Assembly (NCBI RefSeq): GCF_002865645.1
Contig: NW_020194512.1
Location: 124,001 to 188,000, forward strand
Reading direction: 5' to 3'
Origin: Hyaloscypha bicolor E
Lineage: Eukaryota; Ascomycota; Leotiomycetes; Helotiales; Hyaloscyphaceae
DNA length: 64,000 nucleotides
How positions within the stretch are numbered: position 1 is the stretch's first letter; the number at the start of each line of letters is the position of its first letter. The translations under genes were made by a program, and so were the position numbers. Below are positions 46,991 through 59,254 of this stretch, piece after piece. The notes beneath the pieces are model-generated. The model made no database searches. It was not told the origin of the DNA and saw only the letters and a list, made by a program, of their open reading frames with translations.

Positions 46991-49045
46991 ATGAACGACT
47001 TCGTATATAAACCTTTAATCACCGGAGACATCAGACTCATCAAGTTATTGCCAGGATCAGGAAACGACACGCTCAAGCTCTTGATTTCTCATCATCCCTT
47101 TCCAGCCACGTTGAGACCGGAGTATGAAGCGTTGTCATATGTTTGGGGAACCTTCGAAAATGTTGGTAGCGTGGGAATACGACAAGAGTCCAGGGATGAG
47201 AGCAAGATCGACCATCATCAATCGCACGAAATGACTGTCACACAAAACCTCGAAGTTGCTCTACGGAATCTTCGTCTTCCAAGGGAAACACGCCAGCTAT
47301 GGGTTGACGCACTTTGCATCAATCAGAAAGACAAAGGCGAGAAAGGCGTCGAAGTCGCTCGAATGGGCCTCATATACCGCCATGCAAAATCTGTGATAAT
47401 TTGGTTAGGTCCCGAAGCGGATGAAAGCGACCTTGCAATTCAAAGACTGGGGTTGATTGCGCGAGATATAAAGGAGCAAGAGGATGCTCTAGACGCACCT
47501 CAGAATCTGAGGCTCCAGTGGAGTTCTGGTCTACCTGGTCCGGACACCTACTTGATTCAGGAGAGCGCGAATCTGCAGCAGCAATTGGCGGCAGATTGGA
47601 CGGCTATAACCCGCCTTACTGAGAGGACCTGGTTCACGAGGCTATGGGTCTATCAAGAGACGCATCTGGCGACCCGAGCCGAGGTTGTTGTTGGTAGTGC
47701 CCGACTCTCTTGGAAAGCCTTCTACCGCGCGATAGCTTGGATTCGTTCTGTTGTTGACAACCAGCCGCAGAGTATCATCACAAACACCTTCAATCATATG
47801 GCTCTAGCGAATTTGGTTGACACGTGGAGAAAACCGGGCAGACATTGGTCGTTATTGGGAATCCTTATGAGTACAAGGAGTCTGAATTGTTTTGAACCGA
47901 GAGATCGATTTTTTGCCATCTTGAGCTTTCTAGATAAGTCGAGTTTGAATCTTGATTTGAGGCCGGACTATTTGTCTCCAGTTGAGGATGTGTGTCGAGC
48001 ATGGACGCTGTTGAGTATCAGCACAGGGAATTTAGATATCCTGCAACTTTGCTCTGCGGAATCTACGGATGCTCCTTCTTGGGTTGTCAATCCTATTTCT
48101 ATCAAGGGTCTGCCGGAATTCATGCATGTGTATTATGATGCTGCTAGCCTTTCCCGCCACGAGACAGTTCCACGAGGCGAAGACCACTGGAAAGATACTG
48201 AAGAGACTGCAGTTCTTCACATCCAAGGCATCTTTATTGGAAACATCGCTCACGCTACATCTCGGTGTCCTTTGAATGCCAGCAAAGAGGCGATACGCCT
48301 CGTCTGTTTGAGGTGGCAGGATCAAATGTCTGCTTGGAGGGACTCCCCCTCTGAAATTAAGATGGAAGACTTCGCAGTCACTCTAGTAGCCGAGCTATTT
48401 CATGGCAGATCTCCACGTTGTCTTCCAGCTGGAATGGACCCTACAGAATTCTGTCGAATATCCCTCGAGAAATTCCTAGCTAGCACGCAAAATCTCGATA
48501 CTTTATCCGCTGATTACTTCAATAAACTGAGAGCAACTATAGAAGGACGTTCCTTCTTCATCGACAAGAACGGTCGCATGGGAATATGTCCAGCATCGGT
48601 ACTTCCCGGCGACAAGATCGTTGTGGCGCTGGGAAAAAGCAAGCCCCTAATCCTTCGAGAAGTGTTACCCGAAAAGCGATACCATCGACTGGTTGGCGGC
48701 CAGTGTTTTGTACGAGGATATATGAATGGTGAAGCACTACTGGGGCAATTACCCAATGGGTGGAGCTTTCAATGGGATGATAAAACTGGTGTGAAAACAT
48801 ACTTTCGACAAGATTCACGTGCTCAACAGGAAGATCCGCGACCAGGCCCGTTGCCGGAGGGTTATGAGTTTGTGTATAGCAGTGGAGGAAAAATGGATTC
48901 GTTGGAATATAATGAGTATGGGAATATGAAGAGGAGATATTTTCTGAATCAGAAAACTTCCGAGGAGAGTGTGTTTGATCCGAGGATGACGGCTGAAGCA
49001 TTGAGAAGCAGGGGAACTGTAATTGAAGACATTTATCTTACTTGA
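46991..49045 (+). CDS. HET-domain protein 2 with C-terminal WW-like repeats
   Basis: Single exon, 684 residues. The HET domain covers about 40-200: YEALSYVWGTFE, LWVDALCINQKDKGEK, IYRHAKSVIIWLGPE. The middle region ends in the usual HET C-terminal block YHRLVGGQCFVRGYMNGEAL near residue 575. Unlike HET 1 and HET 3 the protein continues about 100 residues. That extension begins at residue 587 with LPNGWSFQWDDKTGVKTYF, which resembles the first half of a WW domain, followed by a second LPEGYEFVYSS unit at 621 with RRYFLNQKTSEESVFDPR. The final Trp of a WW domain is missing in both, so they are degenerate or a different fold. HET domains drive incompatibility cell death. The extra repeats could bind proline-rich partners; this is inference. 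No lesions are seen. Confidence 0.92.
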   Translation: MNDFVYKPLITGDIRLIKLLPGSGNDTLKLLISHHPFPATLRPEYEALSYVWGTFENVGSVGIRQESRDESKIDHHQSHEMTVTQNLEVALRNLRLPRETRQLWVDALCINQKDKGEKGVEVARMGLIYRHAKSVIIWLGPEADESDLAIQRLGLIARDIKEQEDALDAPQNLRLQWSSGLPGPDTYLIQESANLQQQLAADWTAITRLTERTWFTRLWVYQETHLATRAEVVVGSARLSWKAFYRAIAWIRSVVDNQPQSIITNTFNHMALANLVDTWRKPGRHWSLLGILMSTRSLNCFEPRDRFFAILSFLDKSSLNLDLRPDYLSPVEDVCRAWTLLSISTGNLDILQLCSAESTDAPSWVVNPISIKGLPEFMHVYYDAASLSRHETVPRGEDHWKDTEETAVLHIQGIFIGNIAHATSRCPLNASKEAIRLVCLRWQDQMSAWRDSPSEIKMEDFAVTLVAELFHGRSPRCLPAGMDPTEFCRISLEKFLASTQNLDTLSADYFNKLRATIEGRSFFIDKNGRMGICPASVLPGDKIVVALGKSKPLILREVLPEKRYHRLVGGQCFVRGYMNGEALLGQLPNGWSFQWDDKTGVKTYFRQDSRAQQEDPRPGPLPEGYEFVYSSGGKMDSLEYNEYGNMKRRYFLNQKTSEESVFDPRMTAEALRSRGTVIEDIYLT

Positions 49046-50639
49046 ATTTAACTCTCGAATAAGATTCTCATCGCACAACTTGAATACTTGTGGAGGCAAT
49101 AATTATTGGGACTTATAGTCTCAGACTGTGATTGCACAACTCATAAGCTTTAGAGTAGGGTAAGTTTTTTCTTGTGAGCTTATAATAGCCAGTACTTAGC
49201 TTTATTAAAGACGAGGTTTGGGTCTCATATAACTTCAGAGTGGGTTTTTAAGAGCTAAACCTAAAAGAGCTAGATCATATACTAGGGACTTTGAGTTATA
49301 ATAATATATAAAGAATATTTTATTAAAATTATTTATAAAGGTAAATTAAAAGCAAATTAGGGGTAATCTCATTAATATTATATAATTAATTTTATTAAAT
49401 CAAAGATTATAGCCCTAATTAAAGCTATATTTTAGACTATAATTATAACTTTACTAAGACTAGGCCGAAGCGAAGGGTTGCAAGCAATCTGATATCCATG
49501 GTCTCAGCGAAAGCTCGGGAATATCTAAGAGACGGCAGTCAGGTATAATACGGGGAAAGGCGAGAAAGTATAGCAATTAGATAGTAACTCAATTTATTAT
49601 TTTAACCAAGTGACATATAGTACTATAGTGGTTTGGTTTATCACATTTCTCAGTATAGCCCAATAACGATCAATGAAACTTCCTATGGAGCAGTAAGGAA
49701 TTTATTGAGGGAAGAACAGTACTCCCCTCAGGGGTAGCTATGCTAAGCCAAATTACACCACAAGGAAAACACTAAATATATTTTTGGAAAGTGTCCACTT
49801 TGGGTTCCTTGAGGACTTTGTTTGGGCTCCTTAAGCATCGTCATCAAAACTTGACAAAATTGATGTGAGAGAATAGAGGTTAGATCAAGTGTAATTGGCT
49901 GGCTAAAAGGGAGGGGTAAAAACTCATGACAATATGGTAGATCTTGCTCGGGGTGCTCAGAGTTCTCGGGTGGGTTACACAGGTTACTCAGGCGAGTTTG
50001 ACTGAGGTGAGCCGAGGGTCGCCTGAGCAAGAGCGGCAACCTTACTAACCTCGTGCGACGCAAAAGAAGGAGAAATTTGATTTATGATACCTAAGGATGC
50101 CTTATTTCTTGAAGACGGGCATGGCGATGGGTAAGTACTGCTCCACGATGAACGCGATGAACGCCTCCTGGGTGTGTTGTTGCCTATGGTGGTGGGCGGC
50201 GTATTTCATCGGTCGCTGCACGGGGACTTCAGCCATCTTGATGATTCAACCCGTGGTGGATGCCGTGAATAAGGTCTACGAAGAAATAAGATTTTGTGCG
50301 TTGATGAGAAGGTAGAGATTCCATTTCTACTTGGACTTGGCGCGATTTTTATTGCCTCATGGACACTGATAGTATACACACGAATGCAAATAATAATTAT
50401 CGCCGTAGCAGGTGAAGGGTCTCTTTGTGGCTTACCAGAGGTTGCAGGAACTTTTCGCAAAGCACAAAGCCCGCGTTGAGTTGGAGACCAAAGCATAGCT
50501 TTGATTTACCCTAAGGCGAATCTCTATTCGGGAATAAAAAGCGGACAGGAGAGGCTGGGCCTACCACAGTGGATCTTAAGCAGACGTCGGATTATCTTTA
50601 CAGACGATCAAGTATCCTGGGAGTAGAGTAACACCCATT
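49046..50639. other. AT-rich tract and unassigned DNA
   Basis: 49150-49720 is AT-rich with no frame. 50090-50500 contains short frames, including a hydrophobic stretch (FLLGLGAIFIASWTLIVY), that may be a membrane-protein relic. No gene is supported. Confidence 0.35.
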
Positions 50640-51900
50640 GTGCGGAAGTGATGCAAGTCCATCTCGAGCAGCGGCATTCAAGTGAGGACAGTCTAGGTGC
50701 TAGTGTATTCTCGCACAAGACGCCGGGAACGGATCCCCGAGGTTTCTGTACTACTTTTCGGAATTTCGAAAACGAGATCTCATATATGAAAGCGATTCTA
50801 TCAATGCGATGTCTGAGGTATTTCGAGTCTATGAAAAGGGAGAATGGCAGCTATACCAGTTGATGGGAGTTCCAATACTTCCTGCAGTCCTTCTCCCATA
50901 TGCCTCACAACCTGAAACGTATTTTGTCCATATGTGCCAATCAAGGATTCCTCATCGGGATTACATGGCAAAATGATAGTCCTATTTAAGAACGTGTACC
51001 AATGCCCCTGTCATGGTCGTTGGCCGTCTGGAATGGATCTGCGATGCCGTTCCTCACAATGCTTCATCCGTCTGCCGACGAGTCCCAAGTCTGGATAGAG
51101 ACTGAATGAGGAAAGCTTCTCAATTCTCCAGTTCATGAGTCCCTTCTCCTAGAATTTCTGTCTCAAATACCTCGCAATCTCAGCTTCATCCACATTGAGG
51201 CCAAAACGTTCACCTTCTACCCTGGATGCGGCCTGGCGAGTGAAGAAGACCCGAAAACAGAACTCGACCTATGGTGGCAAATCTGCGAGAGGCCGCTTCT
51301 CCTTATCCGACATAAAATTGAGGGCCGCCAGGGCTAGGTGCCTTCAAAACATTGACTCCAAAGTCGAAAACTCTAACTGGTGTTCTCGTGGATGACACAA
51401 GCGGAAATTCGTTTCAAGTCGCTGCACAAATCGTCAAGGAATTTGATGGGTTGGATGGTCGGATAGAAGAGACGATACGGGACTCAAGCAATTTGGAAGG
51501 GGAAATGGATATGTTCTCGAAGTGGATGAGAGAAAAGATGGTGCGGAGAACAATTCGGCTTGGATGAACAAAGCATGCTGGATAGATGGGTTTGGGAAGT
51601 AGGAACCATTCCCCAGCTTTACTAGAATCTCCCCGGAAGCTATTGTTCCACTTCAAAATGGTACATCGAAGAGGCAGCTTCGAGCCATAAATTCAAAGAG
51701 ACGCTGCGCTCCATGTTATGGAGGGTCGGTCTCTCATTTCTTGACATATGTCGAATAATTCCTCCCCACTTGGCCTCTAACCATGTCCTGACAGACCACA
51801 CAACCTCCGTCCTTGAACATGTTTTAATGATATCCGATAATCCGCCGCTTCCCGGGCAACCGTATAAACCAAGCTCTGTGGGTTCCCCTGAGGTATAACC
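50640..51900 (+). pseudogene. decayed HET-like protein relic (tentative)
   Basis: Short fragments in several plus-strand frames, broken by stops, follow one another in an order that resembles the C-terminal region of large HET proteins: FLIGITWQN near 50950, QIPRNLSFIHIEAKTFTFYPG at 51170-51230, ELDLWWQICERP near 51265, RCLQNID near 51340, WRVGLSFLDICRII near 51720. No HET core is found upstream. The identification rests on remembered family style, not on a search, so other families remain possible. The frames are interrupted too often for a normal intron pattern. Confidence 0.4.
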
Positions 51901-52108
51901 GGGAACACACTTGTATTCACGACTCTTAGACCCTGAGCCCTATAAACCCTCTATAAACCCTCAGCTCCACCACGCCTCCTTCATTGCGTGGCAACATTGC
52001 ACACGCGCCAGAAGCTGGTATGTTGATTTGGCCCAGCATGCGAGATAGTATTTTGAAGCATCATGCTAGTCGCCATCGCCGACACCATCTTCCTTTCCTA
52101 GTAAACAT

Positions 52109-52134
52109 CCTCTCGCGTGCAGGCACGCGAGAGG
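52109..52134. repeat. perfect 26-bp palindrome
   Basis: Twelve-base arms CCTCTCGCGTGC and GCACGCGAGAGG separated by AG. It lies in non-coding DNA about 350 bp downstream of the HET 3 stop. It could form a stable hairpin in RNA. Confidence 0.75.
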
Positions 52135-52480
52135 AAAGCGGTGGTGTGCGTAGCGCATCTTCGGTGCATTCCAGGATGTGTACGAGGATTTCGCGATCGA
52201 GGGGACGCGACAAGTAGGCCGGATCAATGAGTGGTGGGCGGAGCTAGTCGGGTAGGCAACGATTGTACCAACCATGCTCAACCTCGTGTGAAGTTTGCCA
52301 ACTTACATCTATCGGAAACCTGTAAAGCGGAACTGGAATGTTCTTTACGATCCTTTTCGTCACCAAAGGGCGGGTGTGCGAAGTATCGAGAAGATTCCCC
52401 CAAGGCAGGTTGAAGTTGGTGAGAGTAGTGAGGTGGGTTGAAGCCATAGGCATGGGATACTTTCTTTTCAGGTCTATTTT

Positions 52481-54412
52481 CTAATGAATCTCAAATTCCT
52501 GCTCTAGGAATTCTCCCTCTTGGCATGCTTTCGCAGATTCACCATTCATAAGGGCATACATTAATGCCGGACCGATCAACTGGAAATTATCGTCGCCTTT
52601 ATTACGCAAGACCATCGGATATACCGCGCCGGAGAGAATAGCGCAGATATCTCCTGTTCTCATAATTCGAGGACCTAAACCGAAACGTCCTTTAGTTGTC
52701 CGGAAAACTTTCCGGCACATAGAAGTCCAAGTCATATCCTGGACGAACTGATGTGCCGAGCCTGTTTCGGCCGTCTTTCGAACGGCCGCTTTGTTTTCAG
52801 ACGATAGACTGGCAAAAAATCCGTTCCGGTGTCCCGGTGGTCGTATTCGTTCATACTCAAAAATCAGAGCTGCAAGGTCCGCCACCTGTTTCTTCTGCTC
52901 CTCTCCCGAGGTAGAGTTCAAGTAGTCCCGATAGCCACCAGTGAGAATGAGACTAAGTGCCCCAAGAAACTCTTCGGTAGAGCTCAGTGAAATTTCAGGT
53001 TCCAAAGCAACTTTGTGCCAGATGTGGTCAACGAGGAAAGGAATTTTCTTCTGCTCTTCCTTCTCCAGCGTCGTGACGGTGAGTCCGCTAGGCTCGATCA
53101 TATCTGACATCGCGCGTATGGTGCCAATGGTAAAGCCACGACATTTCAACGCCATTCCCTTCTCCAACTTGATAATCGAGAAATTATTATCTGTTTCTGA
53201 CGCAGACTTCGTCGGACACCGGAGCGGAGCAACCAAATTCAACGCATGCCAATCCGGTACCCAGCTTGGCAAAACTAAAACCCCAGCTTCCTCATGATGG
53301 TCGACGAAGGCCAGGATATGCAGACTACTCGTCCGCTGTATCACGTTCACTGTAAGATCTGTATACGCCTCCTCCGTCGAAATCCTATAATTCGGCTGCA
53401 CGATCAACTTCCCATCCACACTGGCACTTGCATGGCTCAGCAGCGCGTAGATATAATCCCTCGGATCCGTACTCCTGTGGACCCTCGCCCAATGCAACAC
53501 CTCGACAAAATTATGCACCGGCTTCCCATTTTTGTCGTTTGCCCAAACGAGGTTGATGTGATTTGCAACCCATGATTTCAGTCCAAGGTGGTTGATGATG
53601 GAAGCGCCTTTTGAGTCCATGAAACTGCAGAATGTGGCGATCTCGGACCAATCGAGGTACGTTGATTGGGAGCCCCAGTAAAAGCGAGCGTGCTGTGCAA
53701 GCCCAACTTCTTGTATGATCCATGCGCGGTGGAAATACTCTATGTCAAACAACTGCTTGATCCCAAGCCATGAGTCAAGTAATGCGACATCGCCAGCTGT
53801 CTCTGTAACCTCTTCTCCGAAATGGAGGTGTTGATGAGCTGCCTTCAAAAACTCTTGAGGCTTCTCGTTGAATCTCCGTAGAAAAGAAATCGTATGTTTA
53901 GCTTTTGCGTCGGAGCCAGGGTCAGGAGGGAAAGGCCCCAGCCAGCATAAAACGTGCTCTGCTTTTCCGTACACGGCGCCCATGAGACGAACCTGTGACT
54001 GTCGCTCTGAAACGTCTTTTTGGTTGATGCAGAGGGCGTCGACCCATATTCTACGGGTCTCTGAAGGGAGACGGAAGGCGTTGAGGGCTTCCGAAAGGAA
54101 CGCGCCCACGCCGAGGAAGCCTGCGTTTCTCTGGTGATCGGTGCATTTGACGAATGCGACGGGAGTCTTTCTCTAGTTAGAATTGTGGGATTGAGGGAGG
54201 GACTAGGGAGAAGAGAGACCCGGAGCAGTCTTGAGGAGAAGGCTTACCGGATCGCCCCACACGTAAGATAATGCCTCGTAGTGCGTGCCATCGACTTTTT
54301 GCGTCACGAACTCACACTCCAGAGGCGCGTCGGAGGGTCCGGGATGCAGGTGTAGGACGCGGATGCACTGCGGGGGCAGAGGTGTATATGGATAGGAGGC
54401 CAAAGTAGGCAT
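52481..54412 (-). CDS. heterokaryon incompatibility (HET) domain protein 3
   Basis: Two exons on the minus strand, 54412-54248 and 54172-52481, with a 75-bp intron (GTAAGC donor); 1,857 nt, 618 residues. The intron falls inside the HET domain, right after YEALSYVWGDP. Exon 2 continues with LPSETRRIWVDALCINQKD and VYGKAEHVLCWLGPF. The C-terminus ends with FQLIGPALMYALMNGESA, a shortened form of the HET C-terminal block. Cell-death role by family knowledge. HET 3 lies just downstream of the kinase-ankyrin gene on the same strand, about 500 bp away. No lesions are seen. Confidence 0.92.
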
Positions 54413-54907
54413 GTCCCATTGGTGGCAGGCCCTTTTAGCGATATGAGTGGCTAGGTTTGGGCATGGGAAGGCAGATGCAAGCTACATTGGGGGGCATTTG
54501 TCGTCAATTTTAAGAGGTGAAATGAAGCTGCTTATCAATCTGCAGGTACCGGATTGAGATTAGGCTGACATCAACTGCAATATTCTGCCACGTGATCAGT
54601 GCTTTAAAGTAGACTTTTGAAGTGGCGCAGAAATCACAAGAAAATTCTGTTCCCCCATTACTTGGTTGATTAACTGCAATTGTTTAGAAGGGGTTACCTC
54701 AACCACATGTCTAGAGAGATTCTTGTCTCAATTTCCTCTTGATTCTGTTTTTACTGACTGGCCCCTCCCTATAAAGTCCAGGCGAGATCGCTTAATTCTG
54801 ATCGAGCCCTGAAAAAGTGCCTGGAGAGACTTGAGCTTTGCCGGAACGTTCTAAAACGCCCCGGCTGTATTTGGTTCGACAGATGCAGCAATGGAACTCG
54901 TTGTAGC
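54413..54907. other. intergenic region between HET 3 and the kinase-ankyrin gene
   Basis: Promoter of HET 3 and 3' end of the kinase-ankyrin gene. CCACGTGATCAG occurs near 54590. No gene is seen. Confidence 0.35.
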
Positions 54908-57900
54908 CTACAGCCCAGTTGGGAAATACTTCCTTAACTCATCTGTAACCCACTCCTTTCCAGACAACTCTGCGACCTTTTTGTCAACTTTATTCACCTC
55001 ACCCTCGCTATCCTCTAACATCCACAATTCAACGGGCCTGTCGTCCTTCGTAGCTTGATACCCGCTTCTCTTCTTCATCCTCGCGCTAACAGCATCATTG
55101 TGCTTCTTTGTCAGCCCTCCTTTTCTTTGAACGAGTCTCTTCCAAGCATGTCTGGCTAATTGATCATCGTCTCTCTCGAACAATTTCTCAATAATACCCT
55201 CTAAGTTGGCCAGCAATCTCGAATCAGGTTTGAGATCAAGGGGGTCAGATGGTGGGAATGCTACCAAGTTCTGGATCTCCTCATCATAACGAAGGATTGC
55301 TGCCCACAAGGCAGTCCAGGACCCCTCCGTCCGGAGAAGAGAGTGCACGGAAAGAGTAAGGTCAGGTCCAGCTAAACTGCTCACATCTGCTCCTTTGGAC
55401 AAAAGGAGGGAAGCAACTGCCAGGTTCCCGACCGAAGCAGCGTAGTAGAGTGGTGAGCCAAGTATAGGATGAACATAGTTGATGCAAGAAGGCTCAGAGT
55501 ATGCTTGCCCACACAGGTTGAGAATCTGCGGCGTTATTTGAGCAGTTTCTGTATACTGCTGGCTCTCTGCCAGAATGTGGAATGCGGAGAGATTCCTCGT
55601 TTTGTCGACGATAAAATCGGGTCCGTGGAGTGAGCCTCCTGGTTTCTTGTCAAATAGGAATCGGAGTGATTCAAGAGAGCCAGCGGTGTGCTGAACCAAT
55701 AATTCTGCAAGTATTGTCACCGTTCGCACATCCGACTCCCGAAAGTGCTCATCTGACCCTAGCGATTCTATCTGGTATGGGGCGTTGACGTCTGCTCGAT
55801 TCTCTAAAAGAGCGGTGGCGACGTCGAAGTTTTGATTGAGAATTGCTAGCACGAGAGGGGACCTCTTGCCATCTTTTGTGTCCAGTGGTAATCCGGCCGA
55901 AATCAAGTGGTCGACTATCATTCTTCCAGGCCTTGATTGTTTTGGCCGAGAGGCACAGAGGTGCAGCAACGAAAGCTGAGACCCATCAGGTGTGGTACGA
56001 ATCGAAGTCAAGTCCACCTTATGTTTCAGCAAGAGCTGGAAAATGTTTTCATGATTGAGAGATATGGCTTGCTCAATCGGCTTGAATCCTCTGCACCCAT
56101 CGACTGGATAGTTCAGATCGAGTAAGCATTGAACAATGTCGACGTTTCCGAGGGAGATTTCTTTGCAAAGAACCTCGCTCCTCTCTTTGTTTATTTCTTC
56201 GTTATCACGAGCTTCATGCCACTTTTGTGCCCGGCGCGATAATGTAAATAACGTCGTACGCAGATCGGTCACGTAGGTAACACCACATCTTACAAGACGG
56301 CTCTGAAGGGTGAGAGTGTTAAATTTGGTGACCCTCTTGTTGTGTGCCAGATCAAGCATGGCCACTTCATCGATAACTCTCATTTGCTTCTCCCGATTCG
56401 AGCGGTCGATATGGGCAAGCATTTTCTCCAATATGCGGGGTAATGTCAACACAGCTGCAAGTTCGAGGGGACACGAGACCGAGAGTTCTTTTTGCATGTG
56501 CAGGCCAGTCATTTGTCCCTGATGTCTATTGCCTGTCTTTGCAAGCGGATCTGCGCCAAGTTCTAGAAGGACCTCGACCACATCAGCGCTTCTCATGAGA
56601 ACCGCTCTGCCAAGTGGCGTCACGGTTATGTCAAAATTGTGCTCCCAGTCTGCTCGAATCCCGCGAACATCGTGACGCATGCCGCCTCCGTAGAGCTCGA
56701 TATCGGCCCCTTCAGCGATGAGCGTCGGTACAAGGACTTCTATTTCGGGGAGGGGAAAACTGCACATCCAGTGTAAAGGGCCTTCATGGCTGAATCGCGA
56801 CCCATTTGGATTCGCTCCTTTTTCTAAGAGATATATTGCGCAATCAAGATTTCCGCCTTGACAAGCACATATAAGTGGCGTTTCGTCAACGTGCTGATTT
56901 GGCAGATCAATGTTACACTTATACTTTTCGACAAGATGTCGTAGTGCTTTGATGTTGCCGTTGGCTGCTGCGAAGTGAAGAAGGCCATGACCTCTCTCAT
57001 TGAGATATATATTGTCAAAGTCATTGACGTCTTCGCTGGTATCGGTAGAAGCCTGTGGAGTGTTTCCTGAACGGTTTTCTGAGATTGTCCCAGCTTTCAA
57101 TGATTTCTCGTAGTTCTCCCCAAGATGCAGACGGAGCTGTGCATCGAGTTCTACCAGATTGTGTAGGTTGAATTTGATTGTCATTCGATGAGGCAGGAAG
57201 TACGCCATTCCAACTGCTCCGGTAAACTTGAGAAATAATCTCTGTGCATCCCAGTAAAGGGCTTCCCAACTTGCATTATCATAGCTGCGGATGTGAAAGG
57301 CAAGCTGCGAAAGATCCTCTAGTCCAGTCCTGTGACCCCTGAAGACCGATATCCTCAGAAGATCTTCGAGTCGTTTCTTCGGAATGTTCAATTTAACGCC
57401 AAAAACTCGAGATAACCTCCATAACCAGGCTTGAGCTTGATAATCAGCATCTTCATGACTCTCATCATCAGCTGCTGCTTGGCGCAGCCATTCTATTGCT
57501 TCTGCAGAATCCAAAACAACCCCGAATTCTTCCAGGTGGCACTGAAAGAGATAAAAGGCGGCCACAGTCCTTTTAAGGTCGAGAACTTGGCCCGTTACGC
57601 GCACAGTAGCGGCTTTGAACTCTGCCACAATCTGTTGTTGCTGTTCCCAAGATAGGATCAACTTCAATTTATAGGGCTCGAATACGAACTCTCCAGCACT
57701 GGGTTCAATCAACCGTGGGCGATATCCGGGCCTGATACCTTGTTAGTATCTGAATATGACGTCTGAGATGGCAGAGATGTACAGATTGTCCTGCAAGTCA
57801 ACGCTTTTGCCGCCTCTGCCAAGAAAGAATCTGAGGCTATCTCTCGTAAGGCCATGTTTTCCCTGGAGTCGTGTTTAGCTCGACACAATCGGAATTGGTC

Positions 57901-59254
57901 ATTCCCTTTGGTAGGCTTACTGGAGGACCCGAGGAATGTGTCGCTTCCCATTCATTACTCTCAATTCGTATCAAATCTAGCAGTGCTTCTATCTTTACCA
58001 ATCTAAGCATATGTTATCTGCATGTGCATGGTCTTTCTGGAATTCTAAAAACCTTCTTACTTGGTTCCCCTCAATGCTTCCTGAGCTTTCGCCAGGCTTC
58101 TATCCCCAGGGTCCAATCTAAGAGTGGCGAGTACAGCGTATATAGTGATATCAAGCGACTCCCGAGGCACCTTATGGTCAGTTGCGTACTTCCATAGATC
58201 TGCAACAGCAAAGTTCGTGAACCCATCTCTTTGCTTTTGGGTGGCCAAGCTTTCCTTGTCTTCAATAGAGGAGTCTTGGGCAGCTCCTGGTAAAGACACA
58301 TAACCTTTACCATCTGTGAACGCTCTCCAAATGAGCAGCCCAAAGGAGTAGACATCTGTCAGTTTCATGCCATCACGGGAAAGGGGGTTTAACCACTCGG
58401 GTGCTTGAAAAGGCCAAGTCGACGTTTCTAGACGTCGGAAGTCCTCGCTACCCATATCCATGACAGAGCCTCCGAAATCGGCAAGCTTAGCTGTGTAGAC
58501 CACGCCCAGAAGCTCCAGCTGCGGATTATGGTTTCTATAGATCAGAACATTTTCATGTTTCATGTCTCCATGGACAATTCCGCAAGCGTGCAGTGCAGAC
58601 AAGCCCCTCGCAACGTCATGACATAATTTTTGTTTTGTGGCAAACGGTAACGGATCCATGGACTCTTGGAGGTGTTTCAAGGAGCCTAGAACTGAACACT
58701 CCATCAAAAGTGTTGGATATGTTGATTCTGACAACGAAGAAAGACCCCATTGAAGCCCAAGGAGGCGGACTAGATTTGGGTGATACCTTATAGGTTCGTG
58801 AAGAAGTGCCCGAATCTCGAACAGGATATCTTTCCAATCACTTTGGACCACTTTAGCTTGGTATATGGGAGATGTAAAGCTTGACTTGCCTGGTGGGACG
58901 ACTGTCCGTTACTCCATCTGGTATGATTTCCTTCAGCGCCACATCTAGGGGCGGCTCGTTTGAGTCTTTGACCCACGAAGCCTGACGCACGAGGAAGGTG
59001 TTGCCCCTGCCGAGAATATGTTTGTTCTTGCGGATCTTAGAGTAGCCGTCGAGTACAAGAGGAGAGTCGGCTCGTAATTTTGCCTCTAGATGGCTGAGAT
59101 GGCAGACGAATGATGCGAACGAGCCTTGCCTTGGCGTTGGAAGACCTTCCAGAGCAGGCTCCACCTCTCCAGTGGCCGTATTGGAGCGGGGTACAAGCCC
59201 ACGGCTTGGTAAATCGAACGTTGTGACAAATTCAAACTCAGCCATATTGAACAT
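54908..59254 (-). CDS. protein kinase-ankyrin repeat protein
   Basis: Proposed exons on the minus strand: 59254-58903, 58856-58061, 57731-54908; 3,972 nt, 1,323 residues, no stop. Intron 1 is 46 bp with a weak GTCGTC donor. Intron 2 is 329 bp, long for this genome, and may hide a small exon. Kinase domain about 80-380: Gly loop LGRGNTFLV (81-89), Lys108 in VALKEI, helix-C Glu131, catalytic loop IVHGDMKHENVLI with Asp215, DFG at 244-246, APEW. All key residues are present; HRD is HGD, as in many fungal kinases. Residues 383-635 are helical without a named domain. Ankyrin repeats fill about 635-1200 (GLLHFAAANGNIKALRHLV, TPLICACQGGNLDCAIYLL). The architecture recalls RIPK4/ANKK1. It shares a 332-bp divergent promoter with the HeLo-like gene. 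Substrate unknown. Confidence 0.85.
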
